Positions 18,053-26,782 of a stretch of DNA of 64,000 nucleotides are shown piece after piece. The translations under genes and the position numbers were made by a program. Source of the stretch: Enterobacteriaceae bacterium UBA5654 (GTDB lineage Bacteria > Pseudomonadota > Gammaproteobacteria > Enterobacterales > Enterobacteriaceae); contig DIJC01000020.1 in the NCBI GenBank assembly GCA_002421005.1, positions 1 through 64,000 on the forward strand, read 5' to 3'. The notes under the pieces are model-generated. The model saw only the letters and a program-made list of their open reading frames with translations, did no database searches and had not been told where the DNA came from. How positions within the stretch are numbered: position 1 is the first letter of the stretch; the number at the start of each line of letters is the position of its first letter.

Positions 18053-19297
18053 ATGACACAGGCTAACCTCAGCGAAACCCTGTTCAAACCCCGATTCAAA
18101 CATCCAGAAACTTCGACGCTGGTGCGCCGCTTTAATTCCGGTGAGCAACCGCTGGTGCAATCCACGCTGGACGGCAAAAACGTACCGCACTGGTATCGGA
18201 TGATTAACCGTCTGATGTGGATCTCGCGGGGCGTTGACGCACGTGAAATTCTTGATGTCCAGTCGCGCATCGTGATGAGTTCCGCCGAACGCACCGACGA
18301 AAACCTTTATGACACGGTGGTGGGTTATCGCGGTGGTAACTGGATCTACGAATGGTCGAAGCAGGCGATGCTCTGGCAGCAAAAGGCCAGCCAGGAAGAA
18401 GACGCTGCCCGCTGCGGTCGCCACTGGCTGCACGCGGCTAATCTCTACAGCATCGCGGCTTATCCTCATCTGAAAGGCGACGAGCTGGCTGAACAAGCGC
18501 AGGTGCTGGCAAGCCGTGCTTATGAAGAAGCATCCCAGCGTCTGCCCGGAAACATGCGCGAGATGGAGTTTGCCATTCCGGGCGGCTCCCCGGTCACCGG
18601 CTTTTTACATATGCCTGAAGGTGAGGGGCCGTTTCCCACCATCCTGATGTGCGGCGGCCTCGATTCGCTGCAATTTGACTACTACAGCCTGTTTGAGCGC
18701 TATTTTGCGCCGCTGGGCATTGCCATGCTGACGCTGGATATGCCTTCGATCGGCTTCTCGTCAAAATGGAAACTGACCCAGGATTCAAGTTTATTGCACC
18801 AGCAGGTGTTGAAATCGCTGCCGGATATTCCGTGGATCGATCATACCCGCGTGGCGCTGTTTGGCTTCCGTTTTGGCGCTAACGTTGCGGTGCGACTGGC
18901 GTATCTGGAATCGCCTCGCCTGAAAGCAGTCGCCTGTCTTGGGCCGGTGGTACACGCGCTGCTCAACGATCCGCTCCGGCAGGGACAAGTACCGGAAATG
19001 TATCTTGACGTGCTCGCCAGCCGCCTCGGTATGCACGATGCCTCAGACGAAGCTCTGCGCGTTGAGCTGAACCGCTATTCGCTGAAAACCCAGGGCTTGC
19101 TTGGCCGTCGTTGCCCGACGCCGATGCTCTCCGGCTTCTGGAAAAACGATCCCTTCAGCCCGGAAGAAGAATCCAGGTTGATTGTCTCGTCATCCTCCGA
19201 TGGCAAACTTTTAACAATCCCGTTCAGCCCGGTGTATCGCAACTTTGACAAGGCGTTGAAAGAAATTACCGCCTGGATTAATCATAGATTTGGTTAA
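18053..19297 (+). CDS. frsA: Alpha/beta-hydrolase FrsA
   Basis: A 414-residue protein known as the fermentation-respiration switch protein, reported to bind unphosphorylated enzyme IIA-Glc. It is of the DUF1100 family with an alpha/beta-hydrolase core (about residues 170-414): LMCGGLDSLQFDYY and ALFGFRFGANVAVRLA, where the usual nucleophile elbow GxSxG reads GFRFG. The reported enzymatic activity of the family is debated. It is followed by crl with a 57-bp gap, as in E. coli. Confidence 0.94.
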   Translation: MTQANLSETLFKPRFKHPETSTLVRRFNSGEQPLVQSTLDGKNVPHWYRMINRLMWISRGVDAREILDVQSRIVMSSAERTDENLYDTVVGYRGGNWIYEWSKQAMLWQQKASQEEDAARCGRHWLHAANLYSIAAYPHLKGDELAEQAQVLASRAYEEASQRLPGNMREMEFAIPGGSPVTGFLHMPEGEGPFPTILMCGGLDSLQFDYYSLFERYFAPLGIAMLTLDMPSIGFSSKWKLTQDSSLLHQQVLKSLPDIPWIDHTRVALFGFRFGANVAVRLAYLESPRLKAVACLGPVVHALLNDPLRQGQVPEMYLDVLASRLGMHDASDEALRVELNRYSLKTQGLLGRRCPTPMLSGFWKNDPFSPEEESRLIVSSSSDGKLLTIPFSPVYRNFDKALKEITAWINHRFG

Positions 19298-19354
19298 TAG
19301 ATTGCTAATTTCTATTGATTTGGTAAAACAGTTGCATCACAAAAGGAGAGAGCA

Positions 19355-19756
19355 ATGACGTTACCAAGTGGACACCCAAGAAGCAGGCTGATTAAAAAAT
19401 TCACCGCGCTTGGCCCTTACATCCGTGAAGAGCAATGTGAAGACAACCGCTTCTTTTTTGATTGCCTGGCCGTTTGCGTCAATGTCAAACCGGCACCGGA
19501 AAAACGTGAGTTCTGGGGATGGTGGATGGAGATGGAAGCACAGGAGAAGCGCTTTACCTATAGCTACCATTTTGGTCTGTTCGACAAAGAAGGAAAATGG
19601 GTGCCGACGGAGATTAAAGATCCAGAAGTCACCGAACGTCTGGAGCACACCCTCCGCCAGTTCCATGAAAGAGCGCGGGAGTTGCTGGTCACGCTGGAGC
19701 TTGCTCTGGTGCCTGCAGAAGGGTTCTCCGAACGGGTGATTAACCAGCCAGCCTGA
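19355..19756 (+). CDS. crl: Sigma-S factor-binding protein Crl
   Basis: A 133-residue protein that binds RpoS and promotes its assembly with core RNA polymerase, raising expression of curli and stationary-phase genes. Conserved aromatic and acidic residues of the family are present (FWGWWMEME, YSYHFGLFDKEGKW). AAAAGGAGAGAGCA supplies the ribosome-binding site. The gene is intact; in E. coli K-12 phage-type islands may enter here, but not in this genome. Confidence 0.95.
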   Translation: MTLPSGHPRSRLIKKFTALGPYIREEQCEDNRFFFDCLAVCVNVKPAPEKREFWGWWMEMEAQEKRFTYSYHFGLFDKEGKWVPTEIKDPEVTERLEHTLRQFHERARELLVTLELALVPAEGFSERVINQPA

Positions 19757-19785
19757 AGCAATGATTAAACCAGTTACATAAAAAT

Positions 19786-19815
19786 GCCCCGCAAATTTGC
19801 AGGGCGTTTTTTTAT
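19786..19815. terminator. Bidirectional terminator between crl and phoE
   Basis: GCCC-C-GCAAATTTGC-A-GGGC forms a stem flanked by A-rich sequence on the left and TTTTTTT on the right. It serves the convergent genes crl (+) and phoE (-). Confidence 0.8.
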
Positions 19816-19831
19816 GATGCGTTTATCCGTA

Positions 19832-20896
19832 TCAGAACTGATATGTCATACCCAGCGCCACGATGTCATCGCTGTTGATAGCCAGTTTGTTATCATCATC
19901 AAGCTGGTTGATTTTATAATCCACAAACGCAGACATATTTTTGTTGAAATAATAGGTTGCGCCAACGTCAATATATTTGACGATATCTTCATCGCCCACG
20001 CCTTCAATATCTTTACCTTTCGACTGCACATAACCCAGAGACGGACGCAGCCCGAAATCGAACTGATATTGCGCGACGGCTTCAAAATGCTGGGCTTTAT
20101 TGGCAAAACCACCGGTAATCGGGGTCATATTACGGGTTTCGGCGTACATCGCTGCCAGATAAACATTATTGGCATCATATTTCAGGCCGGTTGCCCAGGC
20201 TTCGGCTTTATCGCCCTGACCACGCGGTGCCAGCGCCACATTTTGCTGATCGTCGGTGCGGTCCGAGTTGGTATACGCGCCGCTGACAGCAAAATCGCTG
20301 CCGCCGAAATCATAGCTCAGGGACGTGCCCACGCCGTCACCGTTCTGCTTCTTAACGTCGCGGCCTTCGTTTTTGCCCTGATACTGAAGCGTCAAATCCA
20401 GGCCATCCACTGCGCCGAAGAAATCGGTATTACGGTAGGTAGCCAGACCGCTGGAGCGTTTGGTCATAAAGTTATCGGTCTGGCCGGAAGAGTCGCCGCC
20501 GAACTCCGGGAACATATCGGTCCAGGCTTCAACGTCATACAGCGCGCCGAGATTACGGCCGTAATCAATGGAGCCGAAATCCTGAAATTTAATCCCGGCG
20601 AACGCCAGGCGGGTTTTCTGCGAGCTGCTGTTACCTTCTTCTTTATTACCGGCAAATTCGGCTTCCCAGCGGCCAAAACCGGTCATTTGATCGTTAATCT
20701 GTGTTTCGCCTTTAAAGCCAAAACGGACATAAGTTTGATCGCCATCTTTGCCGTCATTATCGCTGAAGTAATGCATGGCTTTTACTTTGCCGTAAACATC
20801 CAGTTTATTACTGTTCTTATTATAAACTTCAGCAGCATGGACCGCAGAGGACGTGACAACACCCATTACCACTAATGCCAGAATGCTCTTTTTCAT
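19832..20896 (-). CDS. phoE: Outer-membrane phosphoporin PhoE
   Basis: A 354-residue trimeric 16-strand porin with preference for anions, made under phosphate starvation. A 21-residue signal peptide (MKKSILALVVMGVVTSSAVHA) precedes the mature AEVYNKNSNKLDVYGK. The PEFGGDSSGQTDNFMTKR constriction loop L3 and the C-terminal phenylalanine needed for BAM recognition are present. Similarity to E. coli PhoE is high throughout, with a short insertion in an extracellular loop. A Pho box lies upstream. Confidence 0.95.
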   Translation of the reverse strand: MKKSILALVVMGVVTSSAVHAAEVYNKNSNKLDVYGKVKAMHYFSDNDGKDGDQTYVRFGFKGETQINDQMTGFGRWEAEFAGNKEEGNSSSQKTRLAFAGIKFQDFGSIDYGRNLGALYDVEAWTDMFPEFGGDSSGQTDNFMTKRSSGLATYRNTDFFGAVDGLDLTLQYQGKNEGRDVKKQNGDGVGTSLSYDFGGSDFAVSGAYTNSDRTDDQQNVALAPRGQGDKAEAWATGLKYDANNVYLAAMYAETRNMTPITGGFANKAQHFEAVAQYQFDFGLRPSLGYVQSKGKDIEGVGDEDIVKYIDVGATYYFNKNMSAFVDYKINQLDDDNKLAINSDDIVALGMTYQF

Positions 20897-20980
20897 TTTT
20901 AATCCTGCTTCTTGAATAAACGCGCTAATAAATTCAGGGCGACGGCCCCGTTGAAAACATGAAGGGTTTTAACTTTTAAG

Positions 20981-20999
20981 CATTAAACATTTATGACAG
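20981..20999 (-). promoter_or_regulatory. Probable Pho box (PhoB site) of phoE
   Basis: On the minus strand CTGTCATAAATGTTTAATG carries one near-perfect PhoB half-site (CTGTCATA) and a degraded second repeat. It lies about 85-100 bp upstream of the phoE start. Regulation by PhoB is known for phoE of E. coli; the exact site here is inferred. Confidence 0.6.
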
Positions 21000-21187
21000 T
21001 TTTAGATTATTCCTTAAATATTCAATTTAATTATCCTTGTAATGAAATTGTAAAAGTCAGCCGTTACGCTTGCTGATCCTGCGCAACAAAATGTCACGCC
21101 TGACGCCGCGAGTGTTGGCAAGCGGCTTCAGTCCTGTTACAACGTTTGCCTGATATCCATTTATTATTTGTATGACGGCAGGAAAAG

Positions 21188-22291
21188 ATGAGTGACAGCC
21201 AGACGCTGGTGGTAAAACTGGGCACCAGTGTTTTAACGGGCGGATCGCGCCGCCTGAATCGCGCCCATATTGTTGAGCTGATACGCCAGTGCGCGCAGTT
21301 ACATGCTGCGGGGCATCGTATTGTTATCGTGACGTCTGGCGCGATTGCTGCCGGGCGTGAGCATCTTGGCTACCCGGAACTTCCGGCCACTATCGCCTCG
21401 AAGCAATTGCTGGCCGCCGTTGGGCAGAGCCGCCTGATCCAGCTCTGGGAACAGCTGTTCTCGATTTACGGTATCCACATCGGTCAAATGCTGCTGACCC
21501 GTGCCGATATGGAAGATCGCGAGCGTTTCCTTAACGCGCGCGACACCCTGCGCGCGTTGCTGGACAATAATATCGTGCCGGTTATCAACGAGAACGACGC
21601 GGTGGCGACCACTGAAATCAAGGTTGGCGACAACGACAATCTCTCTGCACTGGCGGCGATTCTGGCCGGAGCGGATAAACTGCTGCTGCTGACCGATCAA
21701 CAAGGGCTGTTTACTGCCGATCCGCGCAGCAACCCTGACGCTGAACTTATTCAGGACGTTTATGGCATTGATGACGCGCTGCGCGCTGTCGCCGGTGACA
21801 GCGTCTCCGGCTTAGGAACGGGCGGAATGGGCACCAAACTTCAGGCTGCCGATGTCGCCTGCCGCGCGGGCATCGACACCATTATCGCTGCCGGAAGTCG
21901 TCCCGGTGTGATCGGCGACGTGATGGAAAATATCTCTGTCGGCACGCTGTTCCACGCCCAGACCTCGCCGCTGGAAAACCGTAAGCGCTGGATCTTCGGC
22001 GCGCCTCCGGCCGGTGAAATCACCGTGGATGAGGGCGCAACCACGGCCATTCTGGAAAGAGGTAGTTCATTGCTTCCAAAAGGCATTAAAAGCGTGACAG
22101 GTAACTTCTCCCGTGGTGAAGTGATCCGCATCCGCAGTCTGGATGGTCGCGATATCGCGCACGGCGTCAGCCGTTATAACAGCGATGCGCTGCGCCGCAT
22201 TGCGGGCCATCACTCGCAGCAGATTGATGCAATTCTTGGCTATGAATATGGTCCGGTCGCCGTTCATCGCGACGATATGATCACCCGTTAA
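21188..22291 (+). CDS. proB: Glutamate 5-kinase
   Basis: A 367-residue enzyme catalysing the first step of proline synthesis, feedback-inhibited by proline. The amino-acid-kinase domain (about 1-260) shows VVKLGTSVLTGG, VTSGAIAAGREHLG, NENDAVAT and GTGGMGTKLQAA; the C-terminal PUA domain runs from about 275 to the end. AGGAAAAG precedes the ATG. proA begins 11 bp downstream, the usual two-gene operon. Confidence 0.97.
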   Translation: MSDSQTLVVKLGTSVLTGGSRRLNRAHIVELIRQCAQLHAAGHRIVIVTSGAIAAGREHLGYPELPATIASKQLLAAVGQSRLIQLWEQLFSIYGIHIGQMLLTRADMEDRERFLNARDTLRALLDNNIVPVINENDAVATTEIKVGDNDNLSALAAILAGADKLLLLTDQQGLFTADPRSNPDAELIQDVYGIDDALRAVAGDSVSGLGTGGMGTKLQAADVACRAGIDTIIAAGSRPGVIGDVMENISVGTLFHAQTSPLENRKRWIFGAPPAGEITVDEGATTAILERGSSLLPKGIKSVTGNFSRGEVIRIRSLDGRDIAHGVSRYNSDALRRIAGHHSQQIDAILGYEYGPVAVHRDDMITR

Positions 22292-22301
22292 GGAGCGAAG
22301 T

Positions 22302-23555
22302 ATGCTGGAACAAATGGGCCAGGCCGCGAAAGCCGCCTCTTACCAACTGGCGCTGCTCAGCAGTAAAGAGAAAAACCGCGTTCTGGAAAAAATTGCTGAT
22401 TATCTGGAAACGGAAGCTCAGCAGATCCTTACCGCGAACGAGCAGGATTTACTTGAAGCGCGCCGCAATGGTCTTAGCGAGGCGATGCTCGATCGTCTGG
22501 CGCTGACGCCCGCGCGCCTGACCGCGATTGCCAGCGATGTCCGCCAGGTCTGCAAACTCGCCGATCCGGTCGGGCAGGTGATTGATGGCGGCCTTCTTGA
22601 CAGCGGACTGCGCATTGAGCGCCGCCGCGTGCCGCTCGGCGTCATTGGTGTCATCTATGAAGCGCGCCCGAACGTCACCGTTGACGTCGCCTCTCTGTGC
22701 CTGAAAACCGGCAACGCCGCCATTCTGCGCGGCGGCAAAGAGACCTGGCGCACTAACGCGGCTACGGTGAAAGTCATCCAGCAGGCGCTGGAAGAGTGCG
22801 GTGTACCCGCAGGCGCGGTACAGGCAATTGAAAGCCCTGACCGTGCGCTGGTCAGCGAGATGCTGCGAATGGACAAATACATCGACATGCTGATCCCGCG
22901 CGGCGGGGCAGGGCTACACCAGCTATGCCGCGAGCAGTCCACAATCCCGGTGATTACCGGCGGCATCGGCGTTTGCCATATTTTTGTTGATGACACTGCT
23001 GAAATTGCACCGGCGCTTAATATTATCGTTAACGCGAAAACCCAGCGTCCGAGCACCTGTAACACCGTCGAGACGCTGCTGGTCCATCAGGGCATCGCCG
23101 CGCATTTCCTGCCTGCGCTTAGCAAACAGATGGCGGAAAGCGGCGTCACGCTGCATGCCGAAAATAACGCTCTGGACGCGCTGAAAAGCGGTCCGGCGAA
23201 GGTCATTGCCGTGCAGCCGGAAGAGTATGACAATGAGTTTTTGTCGCTGGATCTGAACGTCAAAGTGGTGGCGGATTTGGACGAAGCTATTGCCCACATT
23301 CGTCAGCACGGCACCCAGCATTCCGATGCCATTCTGACGCGTACCATCGGCAACGCAAACCGCTTCGTGAACGAAGTTGATTCCTCCGCCGTCTACGTTA
23401 ATGCCTCCACGCGTTTCACCGACGGCGGCCAGTTCGGTCTCGGCGCGGAAGTGGCGGTCAGCACGCAAAAACTACACGCGCGCGGCCCGATGGGGCTTGA
23501 AGCGCTGACCACCTATAAGTGGATAGGTTTTGGCGACGATACGATTCGTGCTTAA
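22302..23555 (+). CDS. proA: Gamma-glutamyl phosphate reductase
   Basis: A 417-residue aldehyde-dehydrogenase-fold enzyme reducing gamma-glutamyl phosphate to glutamate semialdehyde with NADPH. The catalytic cysteine is in TQRPSTCNTVETLLVH, and the cofactor region in LGVIGVIYEARPNVTVD. AAGGAGCGAAGT gives the ribosome-binding site within the 11-bp gap from proB. It is the last backbone protein gene before the thrW integration site. Confidence 0.97.
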   Translation: MLEQMGQAAKAASYQLALLSSKEKNRVLEKIADYLETEAQQILTANEQDLLEARRNGLSEAMLDRLALTPARLTAIASDVRQVCKLADPVGQVIDGGLLDSGLRIERRRVPLGVIGVIYEARPNVTVDVASLCLKTGNAAILRGGKETWRTNAATVKVIQQALEECGVPAGAVQAIESPDRALVSEMLRMDKYIDMLIPRGGAGLHQLCREQSTIPVITGGIGVCHIFVDDTAEIAPALNIIVNAKTQRPSTCNTVETLLVHQGIAAHFLPALSKQMAESGVTLHAENNALDALKSGPAKVIAVQPEEYDNEFLSLDLNVKVVADLDEAIAHIRQHGTQHSDAILTRTIGNANRFVNEVDSSAVYVNASTRFTDGGQFGLGAEVAVSTQKLHARGPMGLEALTTYKWIGFGDDTIRA

Positions 23556-23672
23556 ATGAAAAAGGGTGATGCAAAAGTAGCCGATTGATTCGCAAGGTTA
23601 TTGACGCATCGCCCCGTAAGTTTTAACCTTCTACCCCGTGATTTGCTCCCGGCAGATCGCACCCTTCTCAGG

Positions 23673-23748
23673 GCCGATATAGCTCAGTTGGTAGAGCAGC
23701 GCATTCGTAATGCGAAGGTCGTAGGTTCGACTCCTATTATCGGCACCA
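23673..23748 (+). tRNA. thrW: tRNA-Thr (anticodon CGT), integration site
   Basis: A 76-nt cloverleaf with encoded CCA: acceptor GCCGATA pairs with TATCGGC, anticodon CGT at 23706-23708, T-loop GGTTCGACTCC. Its place after proBA matches thrW of E. coli, a well-known attachment site (CP4-6 and others). The 3' end serves as the core of the element array that starts here, and the tRNA is kept intact by the integrated sequence. Confidence 0.97.
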
Positions 23749-23749
23749 T
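23733..23749. other. attL core at the 3' end of thrW
   Basis: The last bases of thrW, TCCTATTATCGGCACCAT, are repeated imperfectly at 40524-40541 (one G missing), partly at 45714-45726 and, as a 10-mer, at 50266-50275. The copies mark the junctions of three elements inserted one behind another. The precise crossover point cannot be read from sequence alone. Confidence 0.75.
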
Positions 23750-23871
23750 CCTACCTATTTTAACGTCTCCCCAAGTCTACTCAAACACCCTTTAAACCCT
23801 TATAATACGCGGTTTCACTGCCCTTATTGTCTCTGCTCGTCTACTCACGTTCACAGAAATCTACGGTGAGT

Positions 23872-23923
23872 TGGGGGTATCAATGGGGGTATTCGCTGTT
23901 CGGTCTAAAGGAGATACCCCCAT
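23872..23923. repeat. Arm-type repeats TGGGGGTAT before the integrase gene
   Basis: TGGGGGTAT occurs at 23872-23880 and again 12 bp later at 23884-23892. An inverted copy (GATACCCCCAT) lies at 23913-23923, ending at the integrase start codon. The same pair with the same 12-bp spacing recurs at 40443-40464 near the other end of the element. This is the layout expected of integrase arm-type binding sites, with the inverted copy suited to autoregulation. Confidence 0.65.
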
Positions 23924-25138
23924 ATGAAGCTCAATGCCAGACAGGTCGAGACTGCCAAGCCCAAAGAGAAACCCTACAAGATGGCTGATGGCGGTGGCCT
24001 TTACTTATTGGTTAAAACCAACGGGTCACGCTACTGGCGTTTAAAGTATCGTATCGATGGAAAGGAAAAGTTATTGGCGCTGGGGGTATATCCCGATGTG
24101 TCCTTGGCTGATGCCAGAGCGAAACGTGATGAAGCTCGAAAGGGTATCGCTGGGGGTATCGATCCTTTAGAGGTGAAAAAAGAACAAAAAGTTGAGCGTG
24201 AAGCGCAGGTCAAAAACACCTTTCAGCAAATTGCACTCGAATGGCACAGCATGAAAGTGAAGAAATGGTCTGCGGGATATGCCTCTGACATTCTTGAAGC
24301 TTTTAACAAAGACGTTTTCCCATTCATTGGTCAACGGCCTGTTGCAGACATTAAGCCGCTGGAATTGCTAAACGTGCTGAAAAAGATGGAAGACCGAGGC
24401 GCGACCGAGAAAGCCAAGAAAGTGCGTCAACGCTGCGGCGAAGTGTTTCGCTATGCCATCGTGACAGGCAGAGCCGAGTATAATCCCGCGTCAGATCTCA
24501 CCAGTGCCATGCAAGGGCATGAGTCTACACATTACCCGTTCCTCACCACTGAAGAGCTTCCTGCTTTCTTTAAAGCCCTTGCTGGCTATTCTGGCAGTGA
24601 ATTGATGGTGTTGGCAGCGAGATTGCTGATCATTACTGGCCTGAGAACAGGTGAATTGCGCGGTGCGTTATGGTCTGAAATCGATACCAAGAAAGCGCTA
24701 TGGGAAATTTCTGCTGAACGCATGAAAATGCGCCGCCCTCATATCATCCCGCTATCTACCCAAGCGTTAGCCATTATCGAACAGATCAGAGCAATGACGG
24801 GGCAATTTCCTTTACTGTTTCCGGGACGCAATGACCCAAGTAAGACCATGAGCGAAGCCAGTATCAATCAGATATTTAAGCGAATTGGCTATACAGGCCG
24901 GGTTACGGGTCATGGCTTCCGTCATACCATGAGCACCGTTCTTCATGAACAGGGCTACAATACTGCATGGATTGAAACCCAACTGGCGCATGTTGATAAG
25001 AATGCTATCCGTGGCACCTACAACCATGCGCAATATCTTGATGGCAGACGTGAGATGCTGCAATGGTATGCCGACTACATGGTAAGCCTTGAGAACGGAA
25101 GTAATGTGGTGCAGGGAGTGTTTAATCGGCGTGGGTAA
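23924..25138 (+). CDS. Tyrosine integrase of element 1 (P4/CP4-57 type)
   Basis: A 404-residue site-specific recombinase. The N-terminal DUF4102 arm-binding domain spans about 1-85 (MKLNARQVETAKPKEKPYKMADGGGLYL), the core-binding domain about 100-180, and the catalytic domain 200-390. The catalytic set is visible: Arg in TGLRTGELRG, His-x-x-Arg in HGFRH, His in QLAHVD and Tyr in GTYNHAQY. AAAGGAG precedes the ATG. It lies 175 bp from thrW in the orientation typical of tRNA-borne islands and is closely related to the damaged integrase at 40691. Confidence 0.95.
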   Translation: MKLNARQVETAKPKEKPYKMADGGGLYLLVKTNGSRYWRLKYRIDGKEKLLALGVYPDVSLADARAKRDEARKGIAGGIDPLEVKKEQKVEREAQVKNTFQQIALEWHSMKVKKWSAGYASDILEAFNKDVFPFIGQRPVADIKPLELLNVLKKMEDRGATEKAKKVRQRCGEVFRYAIVTGRAEYNPASDLTSAMQGHESTHYPFLTTEELPAFFKALAGYSGSELMVLAARLLIITGLRTGELRGALWSEIDTKKALWEISAERMKMRRPHIIPLSTQALAIIEQIRAMTGQFPLLFPGRNDPSKTMSEASINQIFKRIGYTGRVTGHGFRHTMSTVLHEQGYNTAWIETQLAHVDKNAIRGTYNHAQYLDGRREMLQWYADYMVSLENGSNVVQGVFNRRG

Positions 25139-25159
25139 GGATAACTGCTGATGAAAGAA

Positions 25160-25190
25160 GGGCTATGTCTTAACGGGCATAGCCCTTTTT
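25160..25190 (+). terminator. Terminator after integrase 1
   Basis: GGGCTATG pairs with CATAGCCC and is followed by TTTTTCTT, 21 bp behind the integrase stop. The stretch from here to alpA (25191-25464) is AT-rich and shows no gene. Confidence 0.85.
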
Positions 25191-25464
25191 CTTGACTAAA
25201 GCAGATAAGAATTAAGTCAGAATTTAAACTGATATCGATTAACCAATTGATTAATATGAAAATTATAAAATACCTTAAAACAGGAAAATAAATAGCACTT
25301 ATTGCTAAATCGCTCTACACCCCGCCCAGTGACAGCTCTCCCGCCATTTCATCTGTTTTTGTATGAAAAACACTCAATTCAGGTTCAATTCTGATTTTCC
25401 GAGGCTTGAACGTCATAAGCGATCTGCAGATACTACATTCATCAAAACAACAACGGAGAAATAT

Positions 25465-25665
25465 ATGACAACAAGAAGACTTATTCGCCTGCCGGAAGTG
25501 ATGAATAAAACAGGATATAGCAAAGCGTGGATTTATCGACTTATTAGCAGGGGCGTATTCCCGGAACCGATAAAGATTGGCATAAGAGCCAGAGCTTTTG
25601 TTGAAAGTGAAATAGATGAATGGATTGAAAACATTATTCAGTTTTCACGTAAACACGCTGATTAA
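25465..25665 (+). CDS. AlpA-family excisionase/regulator
   Basis: A 66-residue MerR-like winged helix protein of the AlpA family (RLPEVMNKTGYSKAWIYRLISRGVFPEPIKIGIRARAF). AlpA proteins activate or assist excision of P4- and CP4-57-like elements. The ATG at 25465 follows CGGAGAAATAT; the longer open frame upstream has no such signal. Its place just behind the integrase supports a role as recombination directionality factor or activator of int. Confidence 0.88.
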   Translation: MTTRRLIRLPEVMNKTGYSKAWIYRLISRGVFPEPIKIGIRARAFVESEIDEWIENIIQFSRKHAD

Positions 25666-25687
25666 TGAACAATACACTATTAATACG

Positions 25688-25714
25688 ATGAGGAGGTTTT
25701 ATGTAAAACGTTAA
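25688..25714 (+). other. Leader-like mini-ORF with nested start-stop codon
   Basis: An 8-codon frame starts at 25688 (MRRFYVKR). It contains AGGAGG at 25691-25696, a near-perfect ribosome-binding site, followed after four T by ATG TAA at 25701-25706, a start codon directly followed by stop. A strong initiation site with nothing to translate suggests a regulatory leader or a decayed gene start. No function is known to me. Confidence 0.3.
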
Positions 25715-25814
25715 ACGCTGTGTTTTTTACAATATTATAAAATAAAAACTAAAATATTTTATGCATTAATAATGCAGGGTATTTTACACTATAAACAAAG
25801 AAAAGGAAAAATAA

Positions 25815-26099
25815 ATGAATAAGAAAAATAATGGTTTTGATAGGATCGCTACTGAGATGTTTCTACTATCAGCAATGAAAGAGTATTACCGTATCTATTG
25901 GGATATAGTCAAAAAAGGGCCCAAAGAGGCATTTAACTTACTTACTGATAATCATCATATGGAAACAGTCTATGACCAAGTAATCGAACGAGCTAAAAAG
26001 GGTGTGGCAAAAAATAAACTCTATCTTATCGATTTCGAAGGGGTGAGAATGGAGGTAATGACGCTGCATACCAAAGCATTAGTGTTAGCCTATATGTAA
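25815..26099 (+). CDS. Hypothetical protein
   Basis: A 94-residue protein with a good ribosome-binding site (AAGAAAAGGAAAAATAA). The N-terminal half is helical and aromatic (FLLSAMKEYYRIYWDIV) and the C-terminal half has KLYLIDFEGVRMEVMTLHTKALVLAYM. I do not recognise the family. It lies between alpA and two further small genes on the same strand with 70-bp gaps, a typical island accessory row; AT content is high. The next gene (26172) has a similar size and layout and could be a distant paralogue. Confidence 0.6.
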   Translation: MNKKNNGFDRIATEMFLLSAMKEYYRIYWDIVKKGPKEAFNLLTDNHHMETVYDQVIERAKKGVAKNKLYLIDFEGVRMEVMTLHTKALVLAYM

Positions 26100-26171
26100 A
26101 TCTATTTGGCCCCTTCTTGGGGCTGAAAATAAACCAAATATTAAATAACCATATAAAAATGAGGGTTAATT

Positions 26172-26474
26172 ATGTCTAAAAATAATAAAGTTAAAAACAA
26201 ATCTACAAAACTGTTTCTTGATCTTGCTAAAAGATCGTTTGAGGCAAGTTGGATCAGTTTACAAAATGATCACGATGGAGATATAAGAGAGTATATTGGT
26301 GATCATGATTTTATGAGTGCAACTATCATGTGCGTGATAATGCATATTAAAAATAACTTTGAGAGTTTAACACAGAGAGAAGGAAATAATGTGAATATTG
26401 ACGAGGTTGATCTTAAGGTTATCGCTAATCTGTTAGTAAGGCATTCGTATTTATTTGTTCATAAATCTTTATAG
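26172..26474 (+). CDS. Hypothetical protein
   Basis: A 100-residue protein, ATG preceded by GAGGGTTAATT. It has a basic N-terminal tail (MSKNNKVKNKSTK) followed by a mainly helical body (LFLDLAKRSFEASWISLQ, MSATIMCVIMHIKNNFESL). I do not recognise a family. It is the middle gene of a three-gene row with the hypothetical at 25815 and the H-NS-like protein at 26543, and is low in GC like its neighbours. Confidence 0.6.
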   Translation: MSKNNKVKNKSTKLFLDLAKRSFEASWISLQNDHDGDIREYIGDHDFMSATIMCVIMHIKNNFESLTQREGNNVNIDEVDLKVIANLLVRHSYLFVHKSL

Positions 26475-26542
26475 TTTCCTTTGAAGATATATTCGCCCCG
26501 TAAGGGGCAGATAAAAACACTTATGACAATAGGAGAAAACTG

Positions 26543-26782
26543 ATGATTGATGAGTTCCATGTTATGTTTATGTATAAAAAAATCCAAGCTGAAGCCGCTA
26601 CTACTGATATCAAAACACTGAATCAGCTTTTGAAGAAGTTCCGAAAAGTGGTAGAGGAGCGGCGTGAGGAGTATTATCAGGAGATTGGTGAAAAGAAGGT
26701 GCGTAAGCTGAGGATGAAGAGGCTCCTCAAGTTGATGGCGCGAGATGGTATTTTACCACAGGAACTATGTAACTGGCAGTAG
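26543..26782 (+). CDS. Truncated H-NS-like protein (oligomerization domain only)
   Basis: A 79-residue protein resembling the N-terminal dimerization and oligomerization part of H-NS: TLNQLLKKFRKVVEERREE compares with TLEEMLEKLEVVVNERREE of H-NS, and MARDGILPQELCNW with LIADGIDPNELLN. The C-terminal DNA-binding domain (with the TWTGQGR-type loop) is absent and the gene ends cleanly with a stop. This is the layout of H-NST, an island-borne protein of pathogenic E. coli that disrupts H-NS silencing. TAGGAGAAAACTG gives a strong ribosome-binding site. Assignment by eye; the anti-silencing role is inferred. Confidence 0.65.
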   Translation: MIDEFHVMFMYKKIQAEAATTDIKTLNQLLKKFRKVVEERREEYYQEIGEKKVRKLRMKRLLKLMARDGILPQELCNWQ

